Shown here piece after piece: positions 25,002 through 32,899 of a DNA stretch of 57,078 nt; position 1 is the stretch's first letter; the number at the start of each line of letters is the position of its first letter. Below the pieces are notes generated by a model, which had not been told where the DNA came from, searched no databases, and saw nothing but the letters and a program-made list of their open reading frames with translations. Where the stretch lies: NCBI GenBank assembly GCA_016188705.1, contig JACPHH010000023.1, forward strand, positions 25,961-83,038, given 5' to 3'. A program made the translations under genes and the position numbers. Source of the DNA: Candidatus Peregrinibacteria bacterium (lineage in GTDB: Bacteria > Patescibacteriota > Gracilibacteria > UBA1369 > JACRIC01).

Positions 25002-25862
25002 TTAAAGCGAAATATCCGGATTATCAATGATACTTTTTAGCTTTTTGTCGATGGAATCAAGATCAGGAGTTACGTTTTTTTTCTTCGTTTCTTTTTTCTC
25101 AGGTTTCAGCACTTCATTAGTTACTCCATTTGCTGTTTCATTTTCGACTGATGCATTTTCATCCGCTCCATTTTCACTTGAAACATTTTTATCTGATGCT
25201 TTTTCAATTGATGTTATTTCAGCTTCGGAGGCTCTCTCAAGTCCGTCAGCCACTTCTTCTTTTTCAGCGATTTTTACCACTTTGTTCGTGGAAAATACAT
25301 CATTTGGAGAAAGCACATCGGCATGCAAGGAAGACGCCTCGGTTTTTAGCTCTGGCTTTAACACTTGTTCCATTATTGTTTCACTTCTACGCATAACTGT
25401 TTCACTTCTACGCATAACTGTTTCGTCTCTGTTCATTTCATTCATGAGTCGAGGTTTTGCTTCCAAAATAGGTTCCGATTTTTTTTCTTGCTCTTTCAGT
25501 TTTTTTCTTCCAATTCTCCGTACAGGCAAGGTAAATTCATACTTCATCGGCACATACGATTGAGGCGTTTTCACGAGAAGAAATCTGAGAATATTTCTTT
25601 CAAGCTGCAAAGTGTGTTCGATTTCCGCGAGTTTTTCAGGAGCAAGCGTAAAATTCAGGATAGAAAAGAAACCTTTGGTATTCTTTTTGATTCGATAAGC
25701 GAGTATTTGAATACCCCAAAAGTCCTCATGAAAAATTTCGCCATCGGATCCTTCGATGAGCTTTTTCACCTTGGTTATTTCTTCGGTCACGGCTTCATCT
25801 CCTATGTTAGGCGCGATGAGAAGCATGACCTCGTACTTTTGTACGTCAGTCGTTTTTTCCAT
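25002..25862 (-). CDS. rpsF: Ribosomal protein bS6 with long acidic C-terminal extension
   Basis: The first 95 residues are bS6: YEVMLLIAPNIGDEAVTEEI, FWGIQILAYRIKKNTKGFF, and the end LQLERNILRFLLVK. A further 185 or so residues follow, low in complexity and acidic, with a duplicated SETVMRR heptad and a Glu/Asn/Ala/Val-rich repeat area (SSENGADENASVENETANG), ending in a basic patch and SIDKKLKSIIDN. The total is 286 aa against about 100-135 usual. ATG 25862 (MEKTTDVQKYEV) is the natural start. The tail's role is unknown. Confidence 0.92.
   Translation of the reverse strand: MEKTTDVQKYEVMLLIAPNIGDEAVTEEITKVKKLIEGSDGEIFHEDFWGIQILAYRIKKNTKGFFSILNFTLAPEKLAEIEHTLQLERNILRFLLVKTPQSYVPMKYEFTLPVRRIGRKKLKEQEKKSEPILEAKPRLMNEMNRDETVMRRSETVMRRSETIMEQVLKPELKTEASSLHADVLSPNDVFSTNKVVKIAEKEEVADGLERASEAEITSIEKASDKNVSSENGADENASVENETANGVTNEVLKPEKKETKKKNVTPDLDSIDKKLKSIIDNPDISL
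25378..25425. repeat. 21-bp direct repeat in the rpsF tail
   Basis: GTTTCACTTCTACGCATAAC plus T occurs twice (25378-25398 and 25399-25419) with a partial third unit. It encodes the SETVMRR heptad and keeps the frame. Confidence 0.85.
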
Positions 25863-25968
25863 ATTCTTTCTATGGTTATGTGATAAATATGAGCCCTTCA
25901 TGTTCGAGTCTTTAAGGACATGCTTTAGTTTTTTAAAGCGCATCGTAAGGCTTTTACAACGCGTCCCC

Positions 25969-26237
25969 AGGCAGTGTTCACATACAATTTTTACAGATGG
26001 AAGAGATGTATTTTGTTCAGTTCAAGGAACGACGACGAGAGTGTACCCAAAGGTACATCGAGAAGGAGTGACGCAAAAATGGACAAAATACATCTCTTCC
26101 CTTTGGGTTGGACGGAAAGATGTCCGTCTTCTTTGTTGCTCGTCGCTTATGGAGCGCTGCTCCACCGCGCTCCTCGCGCCTTGAATCCAGACATCTTTCC
26201 GTCCAACCATTGCAAAAATTTTATGTGAACACTGCCT
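25969..26237. mobile_element. Family A miniature element, full copy, 269 bp
   Basis: Imperfect 27-bp terminal inverted repeats (AGGCAGTGTTCACATACAAT at left; ATTTTATGTGAACACTGCCT at right). Inside are two separate perfect stems: 25999-26016 with 26083-26100 (18 bp) and 26106-26124 with 26190-26208 (19 bp), each closing a loop of about 65 bases. No transposase or credible ORF inside. A second, inverted copy at 47794-48027 shows paired base changes in both stems. It looks like a non-autonomous MITE, or a transcribed structured RNA. Confidence 0.8.
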
Positions 26238-26655
26238 AGCTTTGGAATGAAGAGCAGAAAGAAATTAAAGTATCATTACCTTATCAGAAATAAGAGGATT
26301 TGCAAGCTCTTATAGAATGCCATTTAGAAAGTCATTTTTGGCGCGAAAAATGTATTTTTAGACACAGTCAAAATGTAATTTTGTTCATTTTACCCCTATA
26401 TTTATCCATTTCTCCACTCAATATTATCGCATAATGAAATTTTTCCCATTTTTTCTATTTTTTAAAATACAATAATATTATCTTTTGTCTATAGCAACTC
26501 ATTGAATAAGGGCATGAAAAATGTTTAGAATAGGTGATGTGAAGTTTTTTCTTAGATTACGATAGATTTTCTCGATACGATAGATTTTTTAGTTTTTAAC
26601 CTAAAGATCTATAGGTACACAATTTACCACAAGAGAGAGAAACCGGGTACGAAAT
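26238..26655. other. AT-rich intergenic region before the M23 peptidase gene
   Basis: Roughly 420 bases without a supported gene. I see long T runs, a short duplication (ACGATAGATTTT at about 26569 and 26579), and no repeat of families A to D. The promoter of the peptidase gene must lie here, but no convincing -35/-10 pair stands out. Confidence 0.5.
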
Positions 26656-28080
26656 ATGCGACGCGTTTTTTTGGCACTTATAAAAGTATTTCGTACTCAC
26701 TTTCTATCAATTCCTGTTTCTGTCGTAGGAAAGTACCGTTCCTTGCGAAGAAGGGCGGTCGCTGTATCTCTTCGGCAAAAAAGAGCGAAAAGAATAGCCA
26801 TGGAAGGACCTGCTCTTATTGAAGGGATAGAAGCTTCCGATACTACGATTGAAAAAATAGCTCAGTCGACCCAGAAGACACCTTTCATAAAGCTCTATTT
26901 GGAGCGATATTGTCCTACTTTTTATCGCGGATTTTTTTTAATCTCCGCGTTTTTTGCCACATTCTACAAATCGTGGAAAACCACGATGAAAGAACAAAAA
27001 AAACGACGTTATTTTCTCTCTTTTTTCCCTGAATCTTCATTGACCATGTTGCCATCACGTTTCATGTTCAAACGGATGATTCTTGTTGTACTTTTCTTTT
27101 TTGTTTTCGGGTCATTTCAATTCGGTGAAGCTTATTATGAAGCAGGCTCTATTGCTGACTACTCATTCTCTCTTGAAGAAGCAGGACTTGTCATGGACGG
27201 AGAAGGGTATCTTACAAAAATGGTTCCTCCTGAAACAAGTGAAGAAAACTGGATTGGTCTTGAAGGCACGCATGTGGTTCAACCAGGAGAAACCCTTTCG
27301 GAAATTGCCAGCGCTTATGGACTCAAATCCTCGACTCTTATTTGGGAAAATAATCTGGAAGATTCCAATCTTTTAACCATTGGTCAAAAACTGTCTATTC
27401 TTCCTCAAGACGGCGTTACATATAATGTAAAAAAGGGCGATACTCTTGAAAAAGTGGGTGGAAAATTCAAGATTGACGGCAAACTTATTGCAGAAGCTAA
27501 TAATCTCTCTCAAACAGGTCTTCTAAATGGCACTAAAATTTTTATTCCAGGTGGAAAACAAATCTATGAAGAAAGTCGCGCAATCGCCTTTTCGCGCGAC
27601 AGTTCGTCTGGACGTTCGAATGGTAAATCCGGTGAGGCCAAAAATACAGGCGGTGGCAAATCTTCATCAAATGTCGGCACCATAGCAAAAGTCAATATTA
27701 CGCCAAAGGTCAATAAAAAACTCATTTTCCCCACGACAGGCAAATTTACTCAAGGTTACCATGCCTCGCATCTTGCCCTTGATATCAGTGACACGAGCCG
27801 CCCCCCCATTTGGGCGGCGGCTGACGGCACGGTTATAAAGGCCGCCACTGGCTGGAATGGCGGCTACGGAAATCATGTTATTATTGATCATGGCAATGGA
27901 TTACAAACTTTGTATGCTCATATGGAGCGTTTTTATGTCAATGTCGGCGATGTCGTGACTCAAGGGCAAATCATTGGCAAACAAGGCAATACTGGCCGCG
28001 TTTATGGCGTTACAGGCATTCATCTGCATTTTGAAGTAAGAGATAATGGAGTGAAGAGAAATCCTGCTAATTATTATTAG
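26656..28080 (+). CDS. Membrane-anchored LysM-M23 peptidoglycan peptidase
   Basis: 474 aa. A basic cytoplasmic N-terminal part of about 140 residues leads to one membrane helix (MILVVLFFFVFGSFQFG, about 141-157). Two LysM domains follow (HVVQPGETLSEIASAYGL; YNVKKGDTLEKVGGKF), then a Ser/Gly linker and an M23 domain with GYHASHLALDIS, GYGNHVIIDHGNGLQTLYAH and HLHFEVRDNG. The zinc ligands HxxxD and HxH are present. Such enzymes cut cell-wall cross-links or activate amidases. The unusually long N-terminal region is not explained. Confidence 0.9.
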   Translation: MRRVFLALIKVFRTHFLSIPVSVVGKYRSLRRRAVAVSLRQKRAKRIAMEGPALIEGIEASDTTIEKIAQSTQKTPFIKLYLERYCPTFYRGFFLISAFFATFYKSWKTTMKEQKKRRYFLSFFPESSLTMLPSRFMFKRMILVVLFFFVFGSFQFGEAYYEAGSIADYSFSLEEAGLVMDGEGYLTKMVPPETSEENWIGLEGTHVVQPGETLSEIASAYGLKSSTLIWENNLEDSNLLTIGQKLSILPQDGVTYNVKKGDTLEKVGGKFKIDGKLIAEANNLSQTGLLNGTKIFIPGGKQIYEESRAIAFSRDSSSGRSNGKSGEAKNTGGGKSSSNVGTIAKVNITPKVNKKLIFPTTGKFTQGYHASHLALDISDTSRPPIWAAADGTVIKAATGWNGGYGNHVIIDHGNGLQTLYAHMERFYVNVGDVVTQGQIIGKQGNTGRVYGVTGIHLHFEVRDNGVKRNPANYY

Positions 28081-28141
28081 GGAGCCTCTGAAAAACGTCC
28101 TTACTACTGCGATTTGTAAAATTGGCTGCAAATTTTTCACC
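28081..28141. repeat. Family B copy after the peptidase gene
   Basis: GGAGCCTCTGAAAAACGTCC starts on the base after the stop codon, followed by TTACTACTGCGATTTGTAAA and ATTGGCTGCAAATTTTTCAC. The right end is missing. Confidence 0.6.
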
Positions 28142-28218
28142 GCTTATTAGAAGCTCTTCACATATTATTTCTACGAAGCCAAAAAAAAGTATTCGCAAGT
28201 ATTTATGATGTTTTGTAT

Positions 28219-28482
28219 ATGAAACGATTTTTTTTAAAAATTTTTACACTTCCGCGCTTTTTGCTTCTCCTTATTATTAGCGCCTATCAAAAAACGCTTT
28301 CTCCTGATCATGGGCCGCTTCGGCATGTTTTTCCTTTTGGTTGGTGCAAATTTAATCCTACCTGTTCGCAGTACGCCTCTCAATCAATCCAAAAATACGG
28401 TGTCGTCAAAGGAATCGTAAAATCAATCTGGAGGATTCTTCGATGCAATCCGTGGAGCCAAGGCGGGCAAGATATTCCATGA
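28219..28482 (+). CDS. yidD: Membrane protein insertion efficiency factor YidD
   Basis: 87 aa, ending in TGA. The family core is clear: LLLLIISAYQKTLSPDHGP, FNPTCSQYASQSI, KYGVVKGIVKSIWRILRCNPW and GGQD. YidD aids insertion of membrane proteins by YidC. The ATG at 28219 is preferred to the TTG two codons earlier. It is isolated from rpmH, rnpA and yidC, its usual partners. An insertion (LRHVFPFGWCK) sits between GP and CKF/NPTCS and is somewhat longer than in common homologues. Confidence 0.93.
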   Translation: MKRFFLKIFTLPRFLLLLIISAYQKTLSPDHGPLRHVFPFGWCKFNPTCSQYASQSIQKYGVVKGIVKSIWRILRCNPWSQGGQDIP

Positions 28483-28496
28483 TATTCAAAACGTAT

Positions 28497-28624
28497 TTGC
28501 CCACTGCCGTTGCTTTTTATTGAGATAGCAATGGGGAGGGGACTCCATTTTCACTACGCTACGCTTCGCTATGCGCTCAAATGGTAGTCCCCGCCCTATT
28601 GCTTCAAAAAAACGATTGGCAATT
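28497..28624. repeat. Family C hairpin element, diverged copy
   Basis: Shares GGGGACTCCATTTTC, the CGCTACGCTTCGCTATGCGC loop and AGTCCCCGCCCT with the 23826 copy. The outer ends (TTGCCCACTGCCG / CGATTGGCAA) are degraded. It lies between yidD and purH. Confidence 0.65.
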
Positions 28625-28707
28625 ATTTCAAAACGCATCCCCCTGATTGACATTTGTCCGTGAAACCATACAATGGGTTCGCATGTTTATCTCCCTCTTT
28701 ATTTTTC

Positions 28708-30249
28708 ATGTCTATCGTTCCTATTCGGCGAGCGATTATCAGTGTGTCTCAAAAAAAAGGCATTGAGGCATTCGCACGGAAGTTATCTCAAAATGGAGTT
28801 CATATCCTTTCCACGGGCGGAACGGCAAAAATCCTCCGTGAAGCGGGTATTAAAGTTCAAGAAGTTTCGGACTATACAGGATTTCCTGAACTCATGGAGG
28901 GACGCATTAAAACGCTTCATCCTCTTATTCATGGAGGTATTTTGGCGAAACGCGAACCTCAAAACTTAGATGAAGCCCGAAAAAACGGCATTGAAATGAT
29001 CGATTTGGTTGTCGTCAATCTTTACCCCTTTGAAGAAACGGTTAAACAGGGATGTTCTGAAGAAACAGCCATTGAACACATTGATATTGGCGGGCCGAGC
29101 ATGCTTCGTTCCGCTGCGAAAAATTTTCCATACGTGACTGTCGTTACCGATTCAGAAGATTATGACCTTGTTTTAAGTGAAATTGAGCAACATGGCGGAA
29201 CAACCCTTGAAACGCGCAAACATCTCGCCGCGAAAATATTTCGTAAAACAGCCCTCTACGATGAGGCAATTTCCGAGTATTTTCAAATGAATGGCGGAAA
29301 ATCCGAACTTCTCGATCTTCATTATGAGAAAGTTTTAAGTCTTCGATATGGAGAAAATCCCCATCAGAAGGCGGCATTTTTCCGTGATCCGCATAATCAC
29401 TACCCTAATGTAACCAATGCGAAAGTGCTCCAAGGAAAACAGCTTTCTTACAATAATATTCTCGATACCGATGCCGGCATAAAGGTGGTGCAGGACTTTG
29501 AACGACCGACCGCGGCGCTTATCAAACATACGAATCCCTGTGGAGTCGCTTCCGCTGAGCGCATTGAAGAGGCTTTTGAAAAAGCATACCTTTCCGACAC
29601 CATTTCGGCATATGGTTGCGTCATTGTATTAAATCGGCCTTGTAGCGCGGAAATCGTCCGATTCATCCAAAAACATGAAATTTTTGTGGAAATTATTTCG
29701 GCAACGGATTTTGATGAAAAAGCTTTGAATCTTTTGGCGAAAAGAAAAAATCTCCGCGTGCTTTCCACGGGCGAGCTCAAAGCGAATCCTTCCGACCGCG
29801 ACATCAAAAGTGTCGGCGGCGGCATTTTGGTGCAAAATATCGACCTTTCCTCTATTACAATCGCAGATGTCGTCGTCGTTACGCAACGAAAACCGACGGA
29901 GGCTGAAATGCGCGACATGCTTTTCGCGAGGACTGTGGTTAAACACGTGAAATCAAATGCCGTGGTTTTTGCGAAAAATGAGATAACAACTGGAATCGGA
30001 GCGGGTCAAATGTCACGAGTCGATAGTGTTTTTATTGCCGCTCACAAAGGTGGAAATCGAGTTGACGGTTCAGTTATGGCTTCCGACGCATTTTTTCCTT
30101 TTTCGGATGCCGTTGAAGAAGCCCATAAAGTCGGCATAACCGCGGTGATTCAGCCAGGAGGTTCAATTCGTGATCGAGAAATTATCGCCAAAGCCGATGA
30201 GCTTGGCATGACGATGGTTTTTACCGGAGTCCGAAGTTTCAAACATTAA
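28708..30249 (+). CDS. purH: Bifunctional AICAR transformylase / IMP cyclohydrolase
   Basis: Catalyses the last two steps of IMP synthesis. The MGS-like cyclohydrolase domain (RRAIISVSQKKGIEAFAR, STGGTAKILREAGI, GRIKTLHPLIHGGIL) is followed by the transformylase domain (LRYGENPHQKAAF, LSYNNILDTDAG, KHTNPCGVAS, GIGAGQMSRVDS, SDAFFPFSDAV) and the C-terminus GMTMVFTGVRSFKH. ATG 28708 (MSIVPIRRAI) fits the family; the frame begins earlier at 28654. At 513 aa it is complete. No other purine gene is nearby. Confidence 0.96.
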   Translation: MSIVPIRRAIISVSQKKGIEAFARKLSQNGVHILSTGGTAKILREAGIKVQEVSDYTGFPELMEGRIKTLHPLIHGGILAKREPQNLDEARKNGIEMIDLVVVNLYPFEETVKQGCSEETAIEHIDIGGPSMLRSAAKNFPYVTVVTDSEDYDLVLSEIEQHGGTTLETRKHLAAKIFRKTALYDEAISEYFQMNGGKSELLDLHYEKVLSLRYGENPHQKAAFFRDPHNHYPNVTNAKVLQGKQLSYNNILDTDAGIKVVQDFERPTAALIKHTNPCGVASAERIEEAFEKAYLSDTISAYGCVIVLNRPCSAEIVRFIQKHEIFVEIISATDFDEKALNLLAKRKNLRVLSTGELKANPSDRDIKSVGGGILVQNIDLSSITIADVVVVTQRKPTEAEMRDMLFARTVVKHVKSNAVVFAKNEITTGIGAGQMSRVDSVFIAAHKGGNRVDGSVMASDAFFPFSDAVEEAHKVGITAVIQPGGSIRDREIIAKADELGMTMVFTGVRSFKH

Positions 30250-30305
30250 GGAAGTGTTTACATAAAATTTTAGGCATAATGGAAAATTTTACGTGAACAC
30301 TGACT
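30249..30305. repeat. Family A short hairpin copy after purH
   Basis: AGGAAGTGTTTACATAAAAT and the inverse AAAATTTTACGTGAACACTG with a short centre. It begins at the last base of the purH stop and lies between convergent genes, so it may serve as a terminator. Confidence 0.65.
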
Positions 30306-30344
30306 AGAAACCTCTGCAAAATTTTGGCTCAATCTTCAGTCCCG

Positions 30345-31340
30345 CTACGATCTTGAAATTGAAACAATCGGTCTAAAAATCAATGACCGAGTCTGTTGAT
30401 TAGCTGGCAACATTTGCAATGATGGAACTTCATGCTGCCCATTCCAACAACTTTTAAGAGCCCGTCCGCCTGTGGAAATCAATACGCCATCAAGTCCAGA
30501 CAATAAAGTCTGGGGATTGCGATCAAAAGATAGTTTCGGCACTCCCAATTGATCATCTTGAACGATTTCAGCGGCCAGTATCATGGCGTATTGAATTGGA
30601 TTTACCACAGGTGCGATTTCACCAATCTCGGTCTTGCCGTAATCCTTGACCAAATCAGACAAAACTCCATTCTCTCCATCGAGAGAATTTCTCAGTTCAA
30701 CAAAAAAACCACTCCAGTCGGTAACGGTATCGGACAGATCGAATTGCTCATCTTGCTCCCTCAAATACTTCAAAACTTCGTCATCCAATACACAAGAAGC
30801 GTCTAACTTTGGATCGAATTCTGGATCACTTTTCCTGCAGTATTCTAAAAGTTGAGGCAAAAATTTCGTATAAAGGTATACCATCGAAACTTTTGGAGCC
30901 AAAAAAAAGCGCGGATCCCTCATTAGATTAATCAAATTAATATCTTCAGATGTCAACGCTGTGCCATTGGCAAGAGATTCCAATGTCTGAAGGCAATCTA
31001 TTTTTCCTCCAGCCCGCGTTTGCAACCCTCCACATTCGCAGGCAGTTTGAACTTGATCTATGGTCTTTCGCGCGGCATCCGCCAGTTTCTGTGGCGAAGC
31101 ACCTAACTTATATCCATATTGTGATAGGCTGGTTGCTTTGAGTAAGGCCTGCTGAGCTTCTCTTGGAGTCAGCCCCGGGAATGGAACAGAATTCATTTCT
31201 GCAATTTGTCTATTGAATGCAACGATCCTACCCGCGACATCATCTGTCCTTCTTGGAATCGGATTCACATCCATGACATCATCACCTCCTCCTCCTCCTT
31301 CTTTCTCATTGAGCCGAATAATTCGCTCTTCGTTGGTCAT
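30345..31340 (-). CDS. Unknown protein, 331 aa
   Basis: The ATG at 31340 begins MTNEERIIRLNEKEGGGGGDD. The N-terminal 35 residues look disordered with five glycines in a row; the rest is helical and soluble. A CECGG and later Cys residues (KIDCLQ, EYCRKS, DASCVL) do not form a clear zinc site. I recognise no domain. A family B edge (AGAAACCTCTGCAAAATTTTGG) abuts its 3' end at 30306. Function unknown. Confidence 0.6.
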   Translation of the reverse strand: MTNEERIIRLNEKEGGGGGDDVMDVNPIPRRTDDVAGRIVAFNRQIAEMNSVPFPGLTPREAQQALLKATSLSQYGYKLGASPQKLADAARKTIDQVQTACECGGLQTRAGGKIDCLQTLESLANGTALTSEDINLINLMRDPRFFLAPKVSMVYLYTKFLPQLLEYCRKSDPEFDPKLDASCVLDDEVLKYLREQDEQFDLSDTVTDWSGFFVELRNSLDGENGVLSDLVKDYGKTEIGEIAPVVNPIQYAMILAAEIVQDDQLGVPKLSFDRNPQTLLSGLDGVLISTGGRALKSCWNGQHEVPSLQMLPANQQTRSLIFRPIVSISRS

Positions 31341-31541
31341 AAAATAAGTATTACAATGTTTAGGATTTCCAATCTTTGGAAATAAACTACCAGCATAAAA
31401 TCATGATTGCAAACGTAAATTTCCCTCTCACAGCTTCTCATAACGCTCTACAATATTAACGTGATATGTTAATAGCAACACGACTTTAAACGATACGATG
31501 ATTAAAAAATTCAAATATAAAGAAACTGAAAAATTATTTGA

Positions 31542-31600
31542 GGAACCTTAAGAAAAACCTACCATCTACTGCAATTTTACTATGTCGTCTGCAAAATGTT
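31542..31600. repeat. Family B copy near the second Fic gene
   Basis: GGAACCTTAAGAAAAACCTA then CCATCTACTGCAATTTTACT and TCTGCAAAATGTTC. The rest of the gap 31341-31630 shows AT-rich sequence with nothing I can name. Confidence 0.55.
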
Positions 31601-31630
31601 CATAGATTCCTTGAATATTTTTCCCATACC

Positions 31631-32677
31631 TCACCTGAATGTGTATTTTGAGCTTTTTTTATCGCCGTGTTTTTTTATAAGTCCTTTTTTCATAAGCTTC
31701 GCGAGGTATCGCTGCGCCGTACGCTTTGAGACCGTTAAAATATTTTCAACATCTTTGCTTTTCATATGATTCATTGTCTGTAAAAAATCGAGAATTTTTA
31801 TTTCCTCACGAGAAAGAATTATTTTTTCAGTTGCTTTGCTCTTGTGAAGATAAAGAAAAGGTTGAATGGTATCCAGAACCAGTTCCATTTCAAAAAGAAA
31901 ACCCTTTACAAAATATTCGAGCCAATGGTTGATATTCCCCTTTTTTCGTTCCTCATAATTTTTTCCAAGGTGAATGGCATCATAATAAGCGGGACGATTC
32001 GTATTATAGTAATTTTCCAGCGCGAACAATTTCCGAAAATCATAATGTTCCGTATAGAGAATCATGGTCGCGAGAAGTCGGGCAGTACGACCATTACCGT
32101 CGATAAAAGGGTGAATGGCCGCCATTTCGGCATGAGCGATGCCGGCAACAATAATAGGCGAAAGCCTCTCGCGTCTCGAATCACGAATCCATTCACACAG
32201 TGAAGAAACGAGTTTCGGAACTTTGGTATGATCGGGCGCCGTATAGCGGATTTTTTGAGATATCGGTGTTCGAGATACGACGTAAACTGATTCTCTACGA
32301 TATTTTCCACTGCGATTTTTTGGCAGGATGTGAGCGCTGAGTAAACCGTGGATTTTTAAAATATCTTTTTCGTTGATATGAGATTTTTTTTCAGCAGAAA
32401 GCCAATCCAATGCTTTTTTATAATTTTTCACTTCGTAAATTTCTCTCTCTAACGCATGAATCGTTCTGCCTTCAAGCACTTTTTGTATTTCAAATTCTTT
32501 CAAAGTATTGCCTTCAATGGCGGTGGAATGATGTACCATGCTCAGCATTGCTTGTCTTTTTAAACGATATTCTTCTTTCGGATAAATAGGACAGGTGGCT
32601 ATTTTTTCACGAATAACCTCAATACGAGTCAGCGCGTTGAGAATTTGTGGAGTTATCGTGAACCGTGGATGAAACAT
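31631..32677 (-). CDS. Canonical class II Fic protein with C-terminal wHTH
   Basis: 348 aa. The inhibitory motif STAIEGN (S51xxxE55) is near the N-terminus. The active-site loop HPFIDGNGRTAR (189-200) has every catalytic residue, and the flap region SGKYRRESVYV precedes it. The C-terminus is a winged helix (SREEIKILDFLQ, DVENILTVSKRTAQRYLAKLMKKGLI). Likely AMPylates a protein target under autoinhibition; the target is unknown. Contrast the His-less Fic protein at 11797, which carries its wHTH at the other end. Confidence 0.92.
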   Translation of the reverse strand: MFHPRFTITPQILNALTRIEVIREKIATCPIYPKEEYRLKRQAMLSMVHHSTAIEGNTLKEFEIQKVLEGRTIHALEREIYEVKNYKKALDWLSAEKKSHINEKDILKIHGLLSAHILPKNRSGKYRRESVYVVSRTPISQKIRYTAPDHTKVPKLVSSLCEWIRDSRRERLSPIIVAGIAHAEMAAIHPFIDGNGRTARLLATMILYTEHYDFRKLFALENYYNTNRPAYYDAIHLGKNYEERKKGNINHWLEYFVKGFLFEMELVLDTIQPFLYLHKSKATEKIILSREEIKILDFLQTMNHMKSKDVENILTVSKRTAQRYLAKLMKKGLIKKHGDKKSSKYTFR

Positions 32678-32717
32678 GAAAGAGTGTCGTTAAAAATGTC
32701 GCTTATTTGTCGTTTAT

Positions 32718-32746
32718 ATAATAGGCTTTCTTATAATTTGAGTCAA
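32718..32746 (-). promoter_or_regulatory. Predicted promoter of the canonical Fic gene
   Basis: On the minus strand TTGACT (32746-32741), 17-base spacer, TATTAT (32723-32718), some 40 bases before the ATG at 32677. Confidence 0.55.
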
Positions 32747-32840
32747 GGAAGCTCTGAAAAATACAATTTCGGAAACGAAAATGCAAAGATTCAAGCGAAA
32801 ACGCTGAACGACGACGAATTTCTGGATCCCCGTTCGCTTT
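32747..32840. repeat. Family B copy before the aspartokinase-like gene
   Basis: GGAAGCTCTGAAAAATACAA, then TTTCGGAAACGAAAATGCAA and GATTCAAGCGAAAACGCTGA up to GACGACGAATTTCTGG. The inner part recurs at 55122 and, in coding sequence, at 52301. Confidence 0.6.
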
Positions 32841-32844
32841 TTAA

Positions 32845-32873
32845 TTGACAAAATTATAAAATTAGTTTATTAA
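32845..32873 (+). promoter_or_regulatory. Predicted promoter of the aspartokinase-like gene
   Basis: TTGACA at 32845-32850, 17-base spacer, TATTAA at 32868-32873. The expected transcription start near 32880 lies after the first in-frame ATG codons at 32876 and 32879, which favours the ATG at 32900. Confidence 0.5.
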
Positions 32874-32899
32874 TAATGATGTTTTTAACTAAAGTGGAA

